Below, one piece after another: positions 7,315 to 16,194 of a DNA stretch of 64,000 bases; position 1 is the first letter of the stretch, and every line of letters starts with the position of its first letter. A model generated the notes under the pieces. That model made no database searches and was not told the DNA's origin. It saw nothing but the letters and a program-made list of their open reading frames with translations. Where the stretch lies: contig CAUJGP010000022.1 of the NCBI GenBank assembly GCA_963170155.1, forward strand, positions 1 to 64,000. Direction: 5' to 3'. This DNA comes from Bdellovibrionota bacterium (GTDB lineage Bacteria > Bdellovibrionota > Bdellovibrionia > Bdellovibrionales > Bdellovibrionaceae). The position numbers and the translations under genes are program-made.

Positions 7315-9561
7315 TTATTTTGCTTTCCAGCAACCTGTTATTTTGCGGAGATCCCCTTGAGGCATAACACAATGGGCTTTAAGGTTTGTTTTTTGCCCTT
7401 GAGCTGCGCTTCCCCAAGTAGGACAGCGTAGCCTTACGTGAAAATGATCATCATGACCTGGCTCTGGATAAAGTCTCCTCAGAGCATTAAACACAATGGG
7501 ATCAACAGGATCTGCATCTGATTTTCCCAGTTCTCCCAGTCGAGTGGCCTCAGCACACATGGCTTGTTTTATTTTGGGATGAACAAAAATCATATAAACC
7601 TGATCGTGATAATGAGACATCATTTTTTTTAAATAAGCCCACAAAAGAGCGCGATCAAACTTGGGATCAAAATTCTTTTTATTGGCAGAGAGAGCGCTAC
7701 GCCCATAATACTGATTATCAATGCCATTAAAAAAATATCCAATATCCATATCTAAACCATTTTTATGGCTTTTATGCCGACCGATGGGACCACCTTTTTG
7801 GGCGCTGATGTCACCAACATCAAGAGTCAGACCTCTCTTCAGTTTATTGACCCAGTAAGAAGACTTGAGAAGGAATTCCATACTAGCAAAATTCCCGTAG
7901 TATCTTTGCTTGCTGGTTCGACTTGAATGAATTCTGAACTTTTCTGTCAGGTTTTCATTTTGAATATTGTCAATCATCTGCATGAGGCTAGAAGCCCTCT
8001 TCATCCCTCCTCGTTGATGATGATATCCATAGCTCTGAAAGGGATAAAAAGAACCAATCAAAGAATTTTCTGGATAGCCATTTTTTCCACCAACAGCAAA
8101 GATTTCTTGATCATCAAGATCGCCACTGTCCTGATCTGATAATCCTGTCAGTGGAGGCAGCTCAGGCTTACGCCCAGGGATAATAGTCATTCTCTTTAAT
8201 TCTGGGTTTTGCTCTTCATCTTCAACTAAAACCACAGTATTTTCTTTTTCTAAATTTTCTCCCTGATGCGATTTACGAGGAGGAACAACGGGAGCAGGAG
8301 GAAGATCATTCATCTCTACAGAAAGATCTTCTTGTTGCTTATCACCCTCCTCATCATCATTGAGGCTTTCACTGTTTTTACCCTGTTCCCTTATCGGTTT
8401 GATCTGAGGGATAGGAATAGGAACTTTATTTTTCGCTTTTCTAGCATCTTTAATCTCAGATGTTGTGCCTTCTGTTTTTTTCTCTTGTTTTTTTATAGTC
8501 GGATTTCGTTGTTTTTGATCCAACGTCGAAGAAGATGGTGTTTCCGAATCATCTAACAAATCTTGATCCATTCCCTTTTCATCGGATTGAGATGTAGAAG
8601 ACGATGGAACCTGAAAATTTTTTTCTTCAGAATTTTCAGCTCTATTTTTTTCATTAATAGATCTAATAATTTGTTCTAGCTCAGTATCTTCAATCTTCGG
8701 TAATGAATCTTCTTCAGACCTGACGGGTTTACGTGGTGACGCAGGAGCATTAACAATAACATCACTGGAGCCATCAATATCTTCTGTCTCAAATAACGTT
8801 TCCACATCACCGGCTTGAGTTCCATCCACAACTTCCATTGGGATATTCAAATCATCAAAACCATCATGGTATTCTTTATCATCGGGCCATTCATCGTGAG
8901 CGATCTCTTCAACGGGAGCCGTTTCTTCAATGGATCCACTTTCTCGCTGTCCAGAATAAATGACAGAACCGACTCTTACATAAACTTCCACAATAGTAGC
9001 ATTACATTCAAAGCTTTCATTCATTCCTATACAATAAGCTCTTCCACGCACCACTTGATCTCTGTTTAATGGATCCATTTCATTTTTAATCATAACCAGG
9101 TCAGAGCTCCCTGTGGTCGGGTCCCAGTTTCCGGCCAAAGAAAAGCGGATGCTTCCCATGTTTTTACTGATAGGGTCAGTCCACTGAGAACGGCCTCGAG
9201 CAAAAATTCTAGATTTGTTAGAATTCCAAATAACCTTTAAGTCACTGACAAGTAATGTACGCGGGAGCCATTGTTCTCCGTGCTTTAAAATTTTAGGTAA
9301 ATTAAGATCATTTCTATCAGAATAGTTTGAAATACTGATATCGATGACTGGCTTCTCTTCTATTTCAAACTGCTGCCAATCCTCAGAGAGGGCCTCCCGG
9401 CCTTTTCTATTGGATGAATCTTTAGTTGTCGTTAGGCGATCCTTAAATGCCTTATGAGAGGGAACGCATGATGTTAAAAAGGCAACAAAACCAATAAGCA
9501 TGATTATTGATGCCAATGAAATACGCTTTCTTCCTAATCCCAATGGATTTAGTTTCAGCAT
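7315..9561 (-). CDS. MepA-like (M74) murein endopeptidase fused to a long disordered lipoprotein N-terminus
   Basis: 748 residues. Signal peptide with a canonical lipobox ending L-T-S-C near residue 32. Residues 35-260 form an unrecognised domain. Residues 260-500 are acidic, Lys/Glu/Pro/Ser-rich and probably unstructured. The C-terminal 230 residues are penicillin-insensitive murein endopeptidase: R-H-K-S-H-K-N-G-L-D-M-D gives H599 and D606, and G-H-D-D-H-F-H-V-R gives H703, H706 and H708, with spacing identical to the E. coli MepA zinc/catalytic set (H110, H113, D120, H206, H209, H211). It should cleave D-Ala-meso-DAP cross-links (D,D- and possibly L,D-). MepA itself is about 270 residues, so the rest is an extension, perhaps a tether that lets an envelope-anchored enzyme reach the murein. 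Confidence 0.85.
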   Translation of the reverse strand: MLKLNPLGLGRKRISLASIIMLIGFVAFLTSCVPSHKAFKDRLTTTKDSSNRKGREALSEDWQQFEIEEKPVIDISISNYSDRNDLNLPKILKHGEQWLPRTLLVSDLKVIWNSNKSRIFARGRSQWTDPISKNMGSIRFSLAGNWDPTTGSSDLVMIKNEMDPLNRDQVVRGRAYCIGMNESFECNATIVEVYVRVGSVIYSGQRESGSIEETAPVEEIAHDEWPDDKEYHDGFDDLNIPMEVVDGTQAGDVETLFETEDIDGSSDVIVNAPASPRKPVRSEEDSLPKIEDTELEQIIRSINEKNRAENSEEKNFQVPSSSTSQSDEKGMDQDLLDDSETPSSSTLDQKQRNPTIKKQEKKTEGTTSEIKDARKAKNKVPIPIPQIKPIREQGKNSESLNDDEEGDKQQEDLSVEMNDLPPAPVVPPRKSHQGENLEKENTVVLVEDEEQNPELKRMTIIPGRKPELPPLTGLSDQDSGDLDDQEIFAVGGKNGYPENSLIGSFYPFQSYGYHHQRGGMKRASSLMQMIDNIQNENLTEKFRIHSSRTSKQRYYGNFASMEFLLKSSYWVNKLKRGLTLDVGDISAQKGGPIGRHKSHKNGLDMDIGYFFNGIDNQYYGRSALSANKKNFDPKFDRALLWAYLKKMMSHYHDQVYMIFVHPKIKQAMCAEATRLGELGKSDADPVDPIVFNALRRLYPEPGHDDHFHVRLRCPTWGSAAQGQKTNLKAHCVMPQGDLRKITGCWKAK

Positions 9562-9910
9562 AAGAATAATCCCTTCTCGTAAGTCCTACCTCATAGAGGT
9601 TCAAAGAGTGAGCCGATATCTTGAAACTAAAAATCCTATTTCTAATTTAAGAATAACAACCACTTTTATCTAAATAAGGTATTTTTTGCATTTTACAGGC
9701 CAATTTATTAAGGAAATAAAATGCTTAAGAAGAAATACGCCTCCTCTTTTTAGGCTTTTTTATGACAAAAAAAGAAATTTTGTGACAAAATATGACACTC
9801 TTCGTGGAGTCTTTACCTACCCACAATTTCATAAATTTAAAATTTAAATTTTCTCAGTTGATACTAGACAGACCTATAAAAACCTGTTTTTATTCCCGCC
9901 AGGAGGATTC
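9562..9910. other. Divergent intergenic region
   Basis: Lies between the minus-strand mepA-like gene and the plus-strand nuclease-like gene, so it should carry promoters for both. I see three related direct repeats, TATGACAAAA (9761), TGTGACAAAA (9781) and TATGACACTC (9791), about 115-150 bp before the downstream ATG; they could be a regulator site. An AGGAGG ribosome site precedes 9911. No gene seen. Confidence 0.5.
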
Positions 9911-11131
9911 ATGAAACGCATAATAAATTTCATATTTCTCATAGTGTTGCTTGTTTTTTATAAACCTGCCGTTTTTGCGGGAGCTCCTCCCTCCCCTGAA
10001 ATTCCCATTGGTCCGAATCAAGTCTTTATTCAAGGTACCGCTATTAATGAATTAAAAATTATGTCTTATAATGTCTTAAATCTCTTTGATGCAGATAAAG
10101 ATTCTGCAAAAGACGACTGGCTCTGGTTACCAATTAACGCTCCTGGAAAACAAAACTATTGCCAAAATATTTCCAGTTCTAAGGATCGTCAATATTGCAG
10201 TCAATTTGACTGGACTTATGAAAAAGTGAATTGGAAGCTCCAGCAAATTAAAAAGGTTGTTGATTTCCAAGGATCAAAACCCGACATGATTGCCGTTGTT
10301 GAAGTTGAAAATGAAAATGTTTTAAGTCTGCTTGCCGCGACACTGGGTTACCAGCACTATATTATTACAAATAGCCCAGACCTGCGTGGAATTGATGTTG
10401 GGTTGATGTTTAATACCAAGCCTGGATTAAGCTATTCCAATTGGGAAGCAATTCGTGTCCCCTTCAAATCAGGCCGCCCCGGTCGAGATTTACTCAGAGT
10501 GGATTTTGTTTGGAATGGAAAACCTCTTTCTGTTTATGTCAACCATTGGCCTTCTCAAAGAAATCCCATTGATGAAAGAATTTCATGTGCGGAATACCTT
10601 GCTCACAATATTGATGTGATGTCACAGGCGAATGGTCCCACTTGGTCAGCCATTGCCGTCGGAGATTTTAATACGCTGGATTCAGAACAACCCAATGCTT
10701 TTTATGATATCATGCATAACTCTCACTGGTCCAATTCCCTTTATGATGCTGAACTCTATGCGCGAGAGTCTCGTCAGAACCCTGCTTTACCATACACTCC
10801 TCCTGGAACTTACTACTACATCAAAGACGATGCCTGGAATCGATTGGATCGTGTAATCGTCACGAAGAATTTAATTGATCAAAAAGATATGGAGTTTGCA
10901 CAAGAAAGCTTTAGAATTTTATTTCCACAATTCATGAGCTTTAATTTTAAACGCTATGAAAATGGTCCTCCTCAGAACAAGGGTAAAAACATTAAGGACT
11001 CTGCTTCTAATGGATCAAATGGATTTCGATATGTTCGGATTCCTAATCGTTACAATTTCGATACAATTGATGAATCGCGACGTGGGTTCTCTGACCATCT
11101 CCCTATTGTTTTTAAATTAAGATTTCAGTAA
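9911..11131 (+). CDS. Secreted endonuclease/exonuclease/phosphatase (DNase-I fold) protein
   Basis: 406 residues with a cleavable signal peptide (hydrophobic 5-20, cleavage about A-F-A-G). The DNase-I-fold catalytic motifs are all present in order: S-Y-N-V-L-N-L-F-D (N54), V-V-E-V-E-N (metal-binding Glu131/133), Y-V-N-H-W-P-S (N211, H212), V-G-D-F-N (D252, N254) and S-D-H-L-P (D395, H396). The N-V-L-N-L-F and N-H-W-P-S variants are typical of secreted bacterial EEP nucleases rather than Mg-phosphatases, so extracellular DNA or RNA cleavage is likely. A strong AGGAGG site precedes the ATG. In a predatory-lineage genome it may digest prey nucleic acid; that is inference. Confidence 0.8.
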   Translation: MKRIINFIFLIVLLVFYKPAVFAGAPPSPEIPIGPNQVFIQGTAINELKIMSYNVLNLFDADKDSAKDDWLWLPINAPGKQNYCQNISSSKDRQYCSQFDWTYEKVNWKLQQIKKVVDFQGSKPDMIAVVEVENENVLSLLAATLGYQHYIITNSPDLRGIDVGLMFNTKPGLSYSNWEAIRVPFKSGRPGRDLLRVDFVWNGKPLSVYVNHWPSQRNPIDERISCAEYLAHNIDVMSQANGPTWSAIAVGDFNTLDSEQPNAFYDIMHNSHWSNSLYDAELYARESRQNPALPYTPPGTYYYIKDDAWNRLDRVIVTKNLIDQKDMEFAQESFRILFPQFMSFNFKRYENGPPQNKGKNIKDSASNGSNGFRYVRIPNRYNFDTIDESRRGFSDHLPIVFKLRFQ

Positions 11132-11143
11132 TTTTTAATAAGG

Positions 11144-11162
11144 AGTGCCCCTCAGCGGCACT
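11144..11162 (+). terminator. Weak hairpin after the nuclease-like gene
   Basis: AGTGCC (11144-11149) pairs with GGCACT (11157-11162) around a 7-nt loop, 13 bases after the stop codon. No T tract follows, so terminator function is only tentative. Confidence 0.25.
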
Positions 11163-11288
11163 ACTGTCAAAATAATAAACTATAATTATTTATCATACCG
11201 AATAAATACGTCCTCCATTGAGGCATACATTTCGCAAACGAAAGCTTGACTCTAGTTTTCTAACCTATCTTTCCTCATGGAGATAAAA

Positions 11289-13490
11289 ATGAAATGTATT
11301 AACCGGAAGCCATTTAAAAAGTTTTTGTTAATATTAATCTTGTCCATGTCAGTTTCTCTTCAAGCCGCAGATAGGATTGTTCATTACTATTACGATATGG
11401 TGATGGGTCTAGCTGGAGGCCTTAATGCTTATGATGCCATTTACTACTCTCTCTCCAATGAAATGATAGATAGTGGGGTTGCCACTCATCCCATGGGCCT
11501 TGTGGGAGCTCGTTTAATAAACCATTTTTTAGGTACTCCAATGAATATTGTTACAGATGGAGGGTTCATTAGAAATGGAGTTGCCATCGCAACCATTGAA
11601 CATCCACTGGCTTACACATTGCTCGATATAGCGCTAAAAACAGGTAACAAAATGATGATCGGTGCCGTTCGTCATCGACTTATTGACACCTTCTTTCACT
11701 CAGGATGGTCGAGTTTGTTTGGACACATGGAAGGTGGGCATGGTCCGGATCATGCCCCAAAAGAAATCCGTAAAGCCCAAGCTTGCTTTCAAGCCATCAT
11801 GGAACTCACTTTCTTTATTCGTGATATGACCGAAGGAGGGGGAAAAGAAAATAAACACAACATCACTCACATTTTAGGGCTGCAAACACCAAAAAAACTT
11901 GAAGCCTTATATCAATCATCAGGAACAAGAGATTTAGAGAGCCTTACTGATTACATGATGAAAAAACCAGGGGAATACGCAGAAGTTCTTTGGTACACTC
12001 CCGTTATTGAAAAAGCTTTTGGAATTAATGTAGAGAACTCAAGTCAATACAGGGACTTTGCGCTTGAAGAGTTATTTAAAAGCATGAAGAAAGACAAAAT
12101 AATAGATATCAATGTTGAAGAATATTTTGCTGTAAGAAAACTATTTACTGATATTAGATCAAGACATGACTTGTCTCCCCAAGACTCTTTCAAATTAGCC
12201 TTATATAGAGTCTATCAAGTTCTGACAGACACCAAAGTAGAAAACACCAAACATTTAGAAATCACCCCAGAGTTGCAAAATAAGCTTAATTTAGCTCGTC
12301 TCAATGGAATCAATGATCTTTCTTCTCTCATGGCCGATGTTTCAAAGAGGCAAATAAAAGAAGCTCATAATCTGAGATTTCATGTTGCCGACTTTAAGGA
12401 TTTTTTAGAAACTAATAGTAATGAGTGGAAACCCTCCTCTCAATTAGGGATGTATGAATTAGCTAAGTTAGAAAAAATAATTGCAACCATTATCAGTTGG
12501 AAAGAAGTAATAGATCTTCAGACATTAGAGCCGCATAGGGTTGAAAGTATCCGAGTGGGTGATGTTCCTGATTATCGGGATAGAGAAAATTTTCGAAAAG
12601 ACATTTATAACAATGATCCTCAAAGATTTAAGATCTATGTAGATCAATTAAGTAAGCTAGCAGAAAACCCTGAAAAACTAGATTACTTTTCGAGGTTAAA
12701 AGCCATCGCTGAATTAGCGTCTTTGGCGGCGACGGAAGCACACAAAGATATTATTCCAAATTCAAGAATCAGTACAACCCAGCAAGTGAACTTTGAAAAT
12801 GATAATCTATCGCACGCTTGTTTTTCATCTCGTTGCAGAGAAACTTCTGCTCGCATTGCAATAGCAGAGTTATTTGGCATCAATGCTGAGTTAGGCAAGC
12901 TTGGCACCTTAGGAGCTAAAGAACACGTTGCGGATTTCAAACAAAGCTTCATGGCTAAAATTTATCACTTTATGAGTAAAGTGATAAAGATGCCTAAGTT
13001 CCATGAAGATCGACAAAGAGCTGAAGATGAAAGATTAAGATTGGATTCTGCTGAGCGAGAGTTTCTTCTGGAAATAGGTCTTGCAAAAAAAATGGACGAC
13101 AAAATAGTAACAATTCTCGATGAAGCCAATAATAAGAGTTTAACGTCAATTAAGCCAAATTTTACCGTCTCAGGATTAAAAAGCTGGTTTAGTTGGTCTA
13201 TGCAAGAGCTTTTGCCAGTGATATCAAGATTTGACATGGTTAGAATGAGCAGATCAAGAGAAATAAAAAAACGAGTGGATGTGGGAATGGCCTTCAAATC
13301 TTATTTTGTCCAACTCACAAATTATTGGTATGGAGATGGCACTCCAGTGTCTCCTGAAGTGCAAAGAAGTTACCCCTTACTCACGCCTGGGAGCCCTTCA
13401 CAATTAAGCAAAGAAGGCTATTTAAAATTAACGCCTCAAGGAAATAACGTTTATTTCGGGAAAATGCGCTGTGCAGACATCCTGAAATAA
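11289..13490 (+). CDS. Secreted protein of unknown function with a His/Asp cluster
   Basis: About 733 residues. ATG 11289 is chosen because GGAG (11279-11282) precedes it by 6 bases; the in-frame ATG at 11277 overlaps that ribosome site. Signal peptide: basic M-K-C-I-N-R-K-P-F-K-K, hydrophobic run, cleavage after S-L-Q-A-A. Residues 30-160 include H-R-L-I-D-T-F-F-H-S-G-W and then H-M-E-G-G-H-G-P-D-H (His/Asp around residues 129-155). This recalls metal-binding hydrolases of the phospholipase C/S1-P1 type or the DUF6765 family, but I am not sure of either. The rest (160-730) is helical and charged with no motif I recognise. A hairpin with T tract follows at 13494. Confidence 0.6.
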   Translation: MKCINRKPFKKFLLILILSMSVSLQAADRIVHYYYDMVMGLAGGLNAYDAIYYSLSNEMIDSGVATHPMGLVGARLINHFLGTPMNIVTDGGFIRNGVAIATIEHPLAYTLLDIALKTGNKMMIGAVRHRLIDTFFHSGWSSLFGHMEGGHGPDHAPKEIRKAQACFQAIMELTFFIRDMTEGGGKENKHNITHILGLQTPKKLEALYQSSGTRDLESLTDYMMKKPGEYAEVLWYTPVIEKAFGINVENSSQYRDFALEELFKSMKKDKIIDINVEEYFAVRKLFTDIRSRHDLSPQDSFKLALYRVYQVLTDTKVENTKHLEITPELQNKLNLARLNGINDLSSLMADVSKRQIKEAHNLRFHVADFKDFLETNSNEWKPSSQLGMYELAKLEKIIATIISWKEVIDLQTLEPHRVESIRVGDVPDYRDRENFRKDIYNNDPQRFKIYVDQLSKLAENPEKLDYFSRLKAIAELASLAATEAHKDIIPNSRISTTQQVNFENDNLSHACFSSRCRETSARIAIAELFGINAELGKLGTLGAKEHVADFKQSFMAKIYHFMSKVIKMPKFHEDRQRAEDERLRLDSAEREFLLEIGLAKKMDDKIVTILDEANNKSLTSIKPNFTVSGLKSWFSWSMQELLPVISRFDMVRMSRSREIKKRVDVGMAFKSYFVQLTNYWYGDGTPVSPEVQRSYPLLTPGSPSQLSKEGYLKLTPQGNNVYFGKMRCADILK

Positions 13491-13493
13491 TAT

Positions 13494-13522
13494 CAGATCA
13501 GAATAACGGATCTGCATTTTTT
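13494..13522 (+). terminator. Rho-independent terminator of the 11289 gene
   Basis: CAGATC (13494-13499) and GATCTG (13509-13514) form a 6-bp stem with a 9-nt loop, followed by CA and a run of six T (13517-13522), directly after the stop codon. It overlaps the last codons of the convergent gene. Confidence 0.55.
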
Positions 13523-14682
13523 AGAGGAAATTGTAGTTGAATCGTCATATTAAGAATTCTTTCTCCCTCAATGGTGTGAGGACATCCTTTGTGATGAACA
13601 TGAGTTGATTCTGAATTTGCCAGTAATAAAAAATTATCCCCGAGGGACTCTCTATGAGAGTAAGGATACTTTTGTTGAATCATTGTAATTTCCAATATGC
13701 GATCGGCAATTTTGTCCATAGCAACAGACATTTTTTCATGGAGTGCTTTTTCTTCAACAGGAAGTTCTCTATAAATGCTCTCCCCTAAATTTACTATCCG
13801 CATATAATTTTTAAGAGCGATATTTGCTGTTGAATGGATATACTCATTACTGGTGGGCGGAGCATATTTTATTGTATCAGAAGCATCCTTTAAAACTGCC
13901 TCAATAGTCATTTCTTCCAGAGGAAATTGAACTAACTGTTCATCTAAGCTCTCTACGAAGTTAAGGTAGGGTTCAACGGCATCAGTCGCCATTTTGATTA
14001 TTGAAATATCCTCGCGCGCTAAAATACTTTTTAAGTTTTCAAAATTTTTTGAAAAATTTATCAGGCTGACGTCTGGATCATAACCTTTTTCCCTCGAACG
14101 AAGCATAAAGAGATGATGCATGAATTCATGTATTAAAGTCCAACGATTAGTATTCTCTCTTATAATAATAGCCCCACTTGAATGGAGAGATGGGAAAAGA
14201 TGAGATTTCGTTGGAGGCAGGTAAAGCCCAAGAACAAAGCCATCATCACCATCTTTATCATCAATTTGCTGAATAGATGTCGTCCATTTATCTTGAATAT
14301 CCTGAGGCATGGTAGAGGCGCTTGAAAAAAGAGAGGATGAACAGTACTCTGTTTCAATCAAAGATGATTTGTAAACAGTGACGCCTGTTTGGTTGACAAA
14401 ACGAAGAGTGGCCTCAACGCTGGCTGAACTGATCGCTTCTAAATAATTTTTATTAAACTCTTTGCCGAAGTAAGCTTTTGAAATCGAAGATGTTCCGATA
14501 ATATTATGATTGATCGAATTTCCATCGGTAAAAGTAAAATCACAACTTTTAGTATTATAATGATAATTTTTTTTATCTTCTAAGAGCGAAAGGCCATGAA
14601 TATTGATGGAATCGTTTTGAGAGCATGCCATGCTACTTATTAATAAAACAAACACCAACCCCTTTTTTACAAACCCCACCAT
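13498..14682 (-). CDS. Putative zinc metallopeptidase lipoprotein (HExxH), family not recognised
   Basis: 394 residues. Signal peptide with lipobox S-M-A-C (C20). The only motif I recognise is H-E-F-M-H at residues 185-189, inside a hydrophobic helix W-T-L-I-H-E-F-M-H-H-L-F, which fits a gluzincin/metzincin active-site helix. No third ligand can be assigned with confidence. A GAGGAG ribosome site precedes the ATG. It converges on the 11289 gene, with stop codons only a few bases apart. Not similar to the M48 enzyme at 16114. If active it would be an envelope-anchored protease; substrate unknown. Confidence 0.6.
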   Translation of the reverse strand: MVGFVKKGLVFVLLISSMACSQNDSINIHGLSLLEDKKNYHYNTKSCDFTFTDGNSINHNIIGTSSISKAYFGKEFNKNYLEAISSASVEATLRFVNQTGVTVYKSSLIETEYCSSSLFSSASTMPQDIQDKWTTSIQQIDDKDGDDGFVLGLYLPPTKSHLFPSLHSSGAIIIRENTNRWTLIHEFMHHLFMLRSREKGYDPDVSLINFSKNFENLKSILAREDISIIKMATDAVEPYLNFVESLDEQLVQFPLEEMTIEAVLKDASDTIKYAPPTSNEYIHSTANIALKNYMRIVNLGESIYRELPVEEKALHEKMSVAMDKIADRILEITMIQQKYPYSHRESLGDNFLLLANSESTHVHHKGCPHTIEGERILNMTIQLQFPLKNADPLF

Positions 14683-15147
14683 GGCTTCTCCTCAGTTTGT
14701 TTTGTATTTGTATATATTCAATTAATTGGAGCTTTTTGTAAGTGAGCCGTTACCTTGATGTCAATAAAAGGCACAACAATGGTAAAAATAACACTATCAA
14801 AGAGAAATGAAGTTTTCCCAGCATGAATCAGTGAGAGACGCTCAAAGAGCCAGTAGACTTAATCATTATGAAACAAAACCAATATCCACAGAATCACTTT
14901 GAGATGAATTCATATTCATATGCGCTTGCATTTCAAACGACTAATTTAATTAAATTTTTATTAAATAAAATTATCTTTTTTTGTAAAAACTTTTGTTTAG
15001 TTTAAAAAATAGGGAGAGATAGATTCAACTTTTTCTTAAGATTTGTTAAGATTTGTTAAACGGGACGATCTTTGATAAAATAACCAAATACTTGGTTATA
15101 AATTATTGTTTTACTGCACCATCTATTTAAAAATGATGAGGTGTTTT
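14683..15147. other. Regulatory region upstream of the desaturase
   Basis: AT-rich divergent region without a gene. It contains a tandem 10-bp repeat TTAAGATTTG (15036-15045 and 15046-15055) and a perfect palindrome at 15080-15099 (listed separately). The promoter of the minus-strand 13498-14682 gene must also lie here. Confidence 0.55.
15080..15099. promoter_or_regulatory. Palindromic operator candidate upstream of the desaturase
   Basis: ATAACCAA-ATAC-TTGGTTAT is a perfect 8-bp inverted repeat with a 4-bp centre, ending 48 bases before the desaturase ATG (15148). Size and symmetry are typical of a dimeric TetR/FabR-DesT-type repressor site. No regulator gene is adjacent. Confidence 0.45.
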
Positions 15148-16194
15148 ATGGATTCATTGAACCGTCCTTTATCTCCAGCTCTGCGAGGAGATAAAAATGC
15201 ACTATCTCCTCGAGCCTACAAAGAAATTCAACTCCTTAGAGGCCCACAACCACGGGCTTTCCTGAGACAAGCCGTAAGTGCTTGGGGAGTCATTATTGCC
15301 ACCATCACTCTGGCTGTTCATATCGATAGCTTTTGGGCAAGTTTATTCGCGATCCTCATTGTAGCCACTCGATTCAACATCCTGGGATTGCTCATTCATG
15401 AACAAGTTCATTTTCTCGGATTTAGAGGACCTTGGGGCGATAATATTGCGAATCTTCTCGCTGCTTATCCTATAGGAATCACAGTGGAAGGTTATGCAAA
15501 AGTGCACTTATCTCATCATAAAAATTATTTTACAGAAGAGGATCCCGATTTTCTACGCAAATCGGGAGTGGATTGGGTTTTTCCAATGCCATTCAAACAT
15601 CTTGCAAAATTATTATTAAGCGACATTACCAGCCTCAGTTTTTTGAAGCTTTTCAAGGGCAAACAATTTTATAATAAAAATGTTTACAATCGCCCCTACC
15701 CAACCCCAAAATGGCTTCGGTTCGCTTTTTATGCGATCGTGGCATCATCATTAACGATCTTTCAAATGTGGTCAATCTTTCTAGTTTACTGGGTCTTGCC
15801 ACTACTCACTGTCTTACCTTTGATTGTTCGTCTGGGCGCTATCTGTGAACATATTTATAATTTACCAAAGGCAAGCCTTGTTGAATCCTCACCTCTTATT
15901 ATACTTCGTTGGTGGGAAAAATTAGTTTTACCTAACCTCAATTTTACATATCACACTTACCACCACTTTTTTCCCGGAATTGCATACTGTCACTTACCAA
16001 AAGTGCATGAAATCTTTAAACGTGAAAACTTAGTGAATGAAGAAGCTGTCTTTTATGGCTACTGGTCTTATTTGAAGTATCTTCAAAAAACTCCTGCGGA
16101 CAACAGTGAACTCTCACTGGCCAGAAATCACAGCAAATCTCTTGATCATTCCCATATTATTAAAGACTGGGGCAGGCAAAGGCATACCCAATAA
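15148..16194 (+). CDS. Membrane fatty acid desaturase
   Basis: About 348 residues, integral membrane di-iron desaturase. The three histidine boxes are present: H-E-Q-V-H (84-88), H-L-S-H-H (120-124) and H-T-Y-H-H (269-273), separated by hydrophobic helices at about 45-75 and 190-230. It should introduce a double bond into acyl chains of membrane lipid, or into a related lipid or carotenoid-like substrate. ATG 15148 has GAGG six bases upstream; the longer frame begins at a TTG without a ribosome site. The 3' end overlaps the convergent M48 peptidase gene by 81 bp. Preceded by a palindromic operator candidate and tandem repeats, so expression is probably controlled, for example by temperature or lipid state. 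Confidence 0.85.
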   Translation: MDSLNRPLSPALRGDKNALSPRAYKEIQLLRGPQPRAFLRQAVSAWGVIIATITLAVHIDSFWASLFAILIVATRFNILGLLIHEQVHFLGFRGPWGDNIANLLAAYPIGITVEGYAKVHLSHHKNYFTEEDPDFLRKSGVDWVFPMPFKHLAKLLLSDITSLSFLKLFKGKQFYNKNVYNRPYPTPKWLRFAFYAIVASSLTIFQMWSIFLVYWVLPLLTVLPLIVRLGAICEHIYNLPKASLVESSPLIILRWWEKLVLPNLNFTYHTYHHFFPGIAYCHLPKVHEIFKRENLVNEEAVFYGYWSYLKYLQKTPADNSELSLARNHSKSLDHSHIIKDWGRQRHTQ

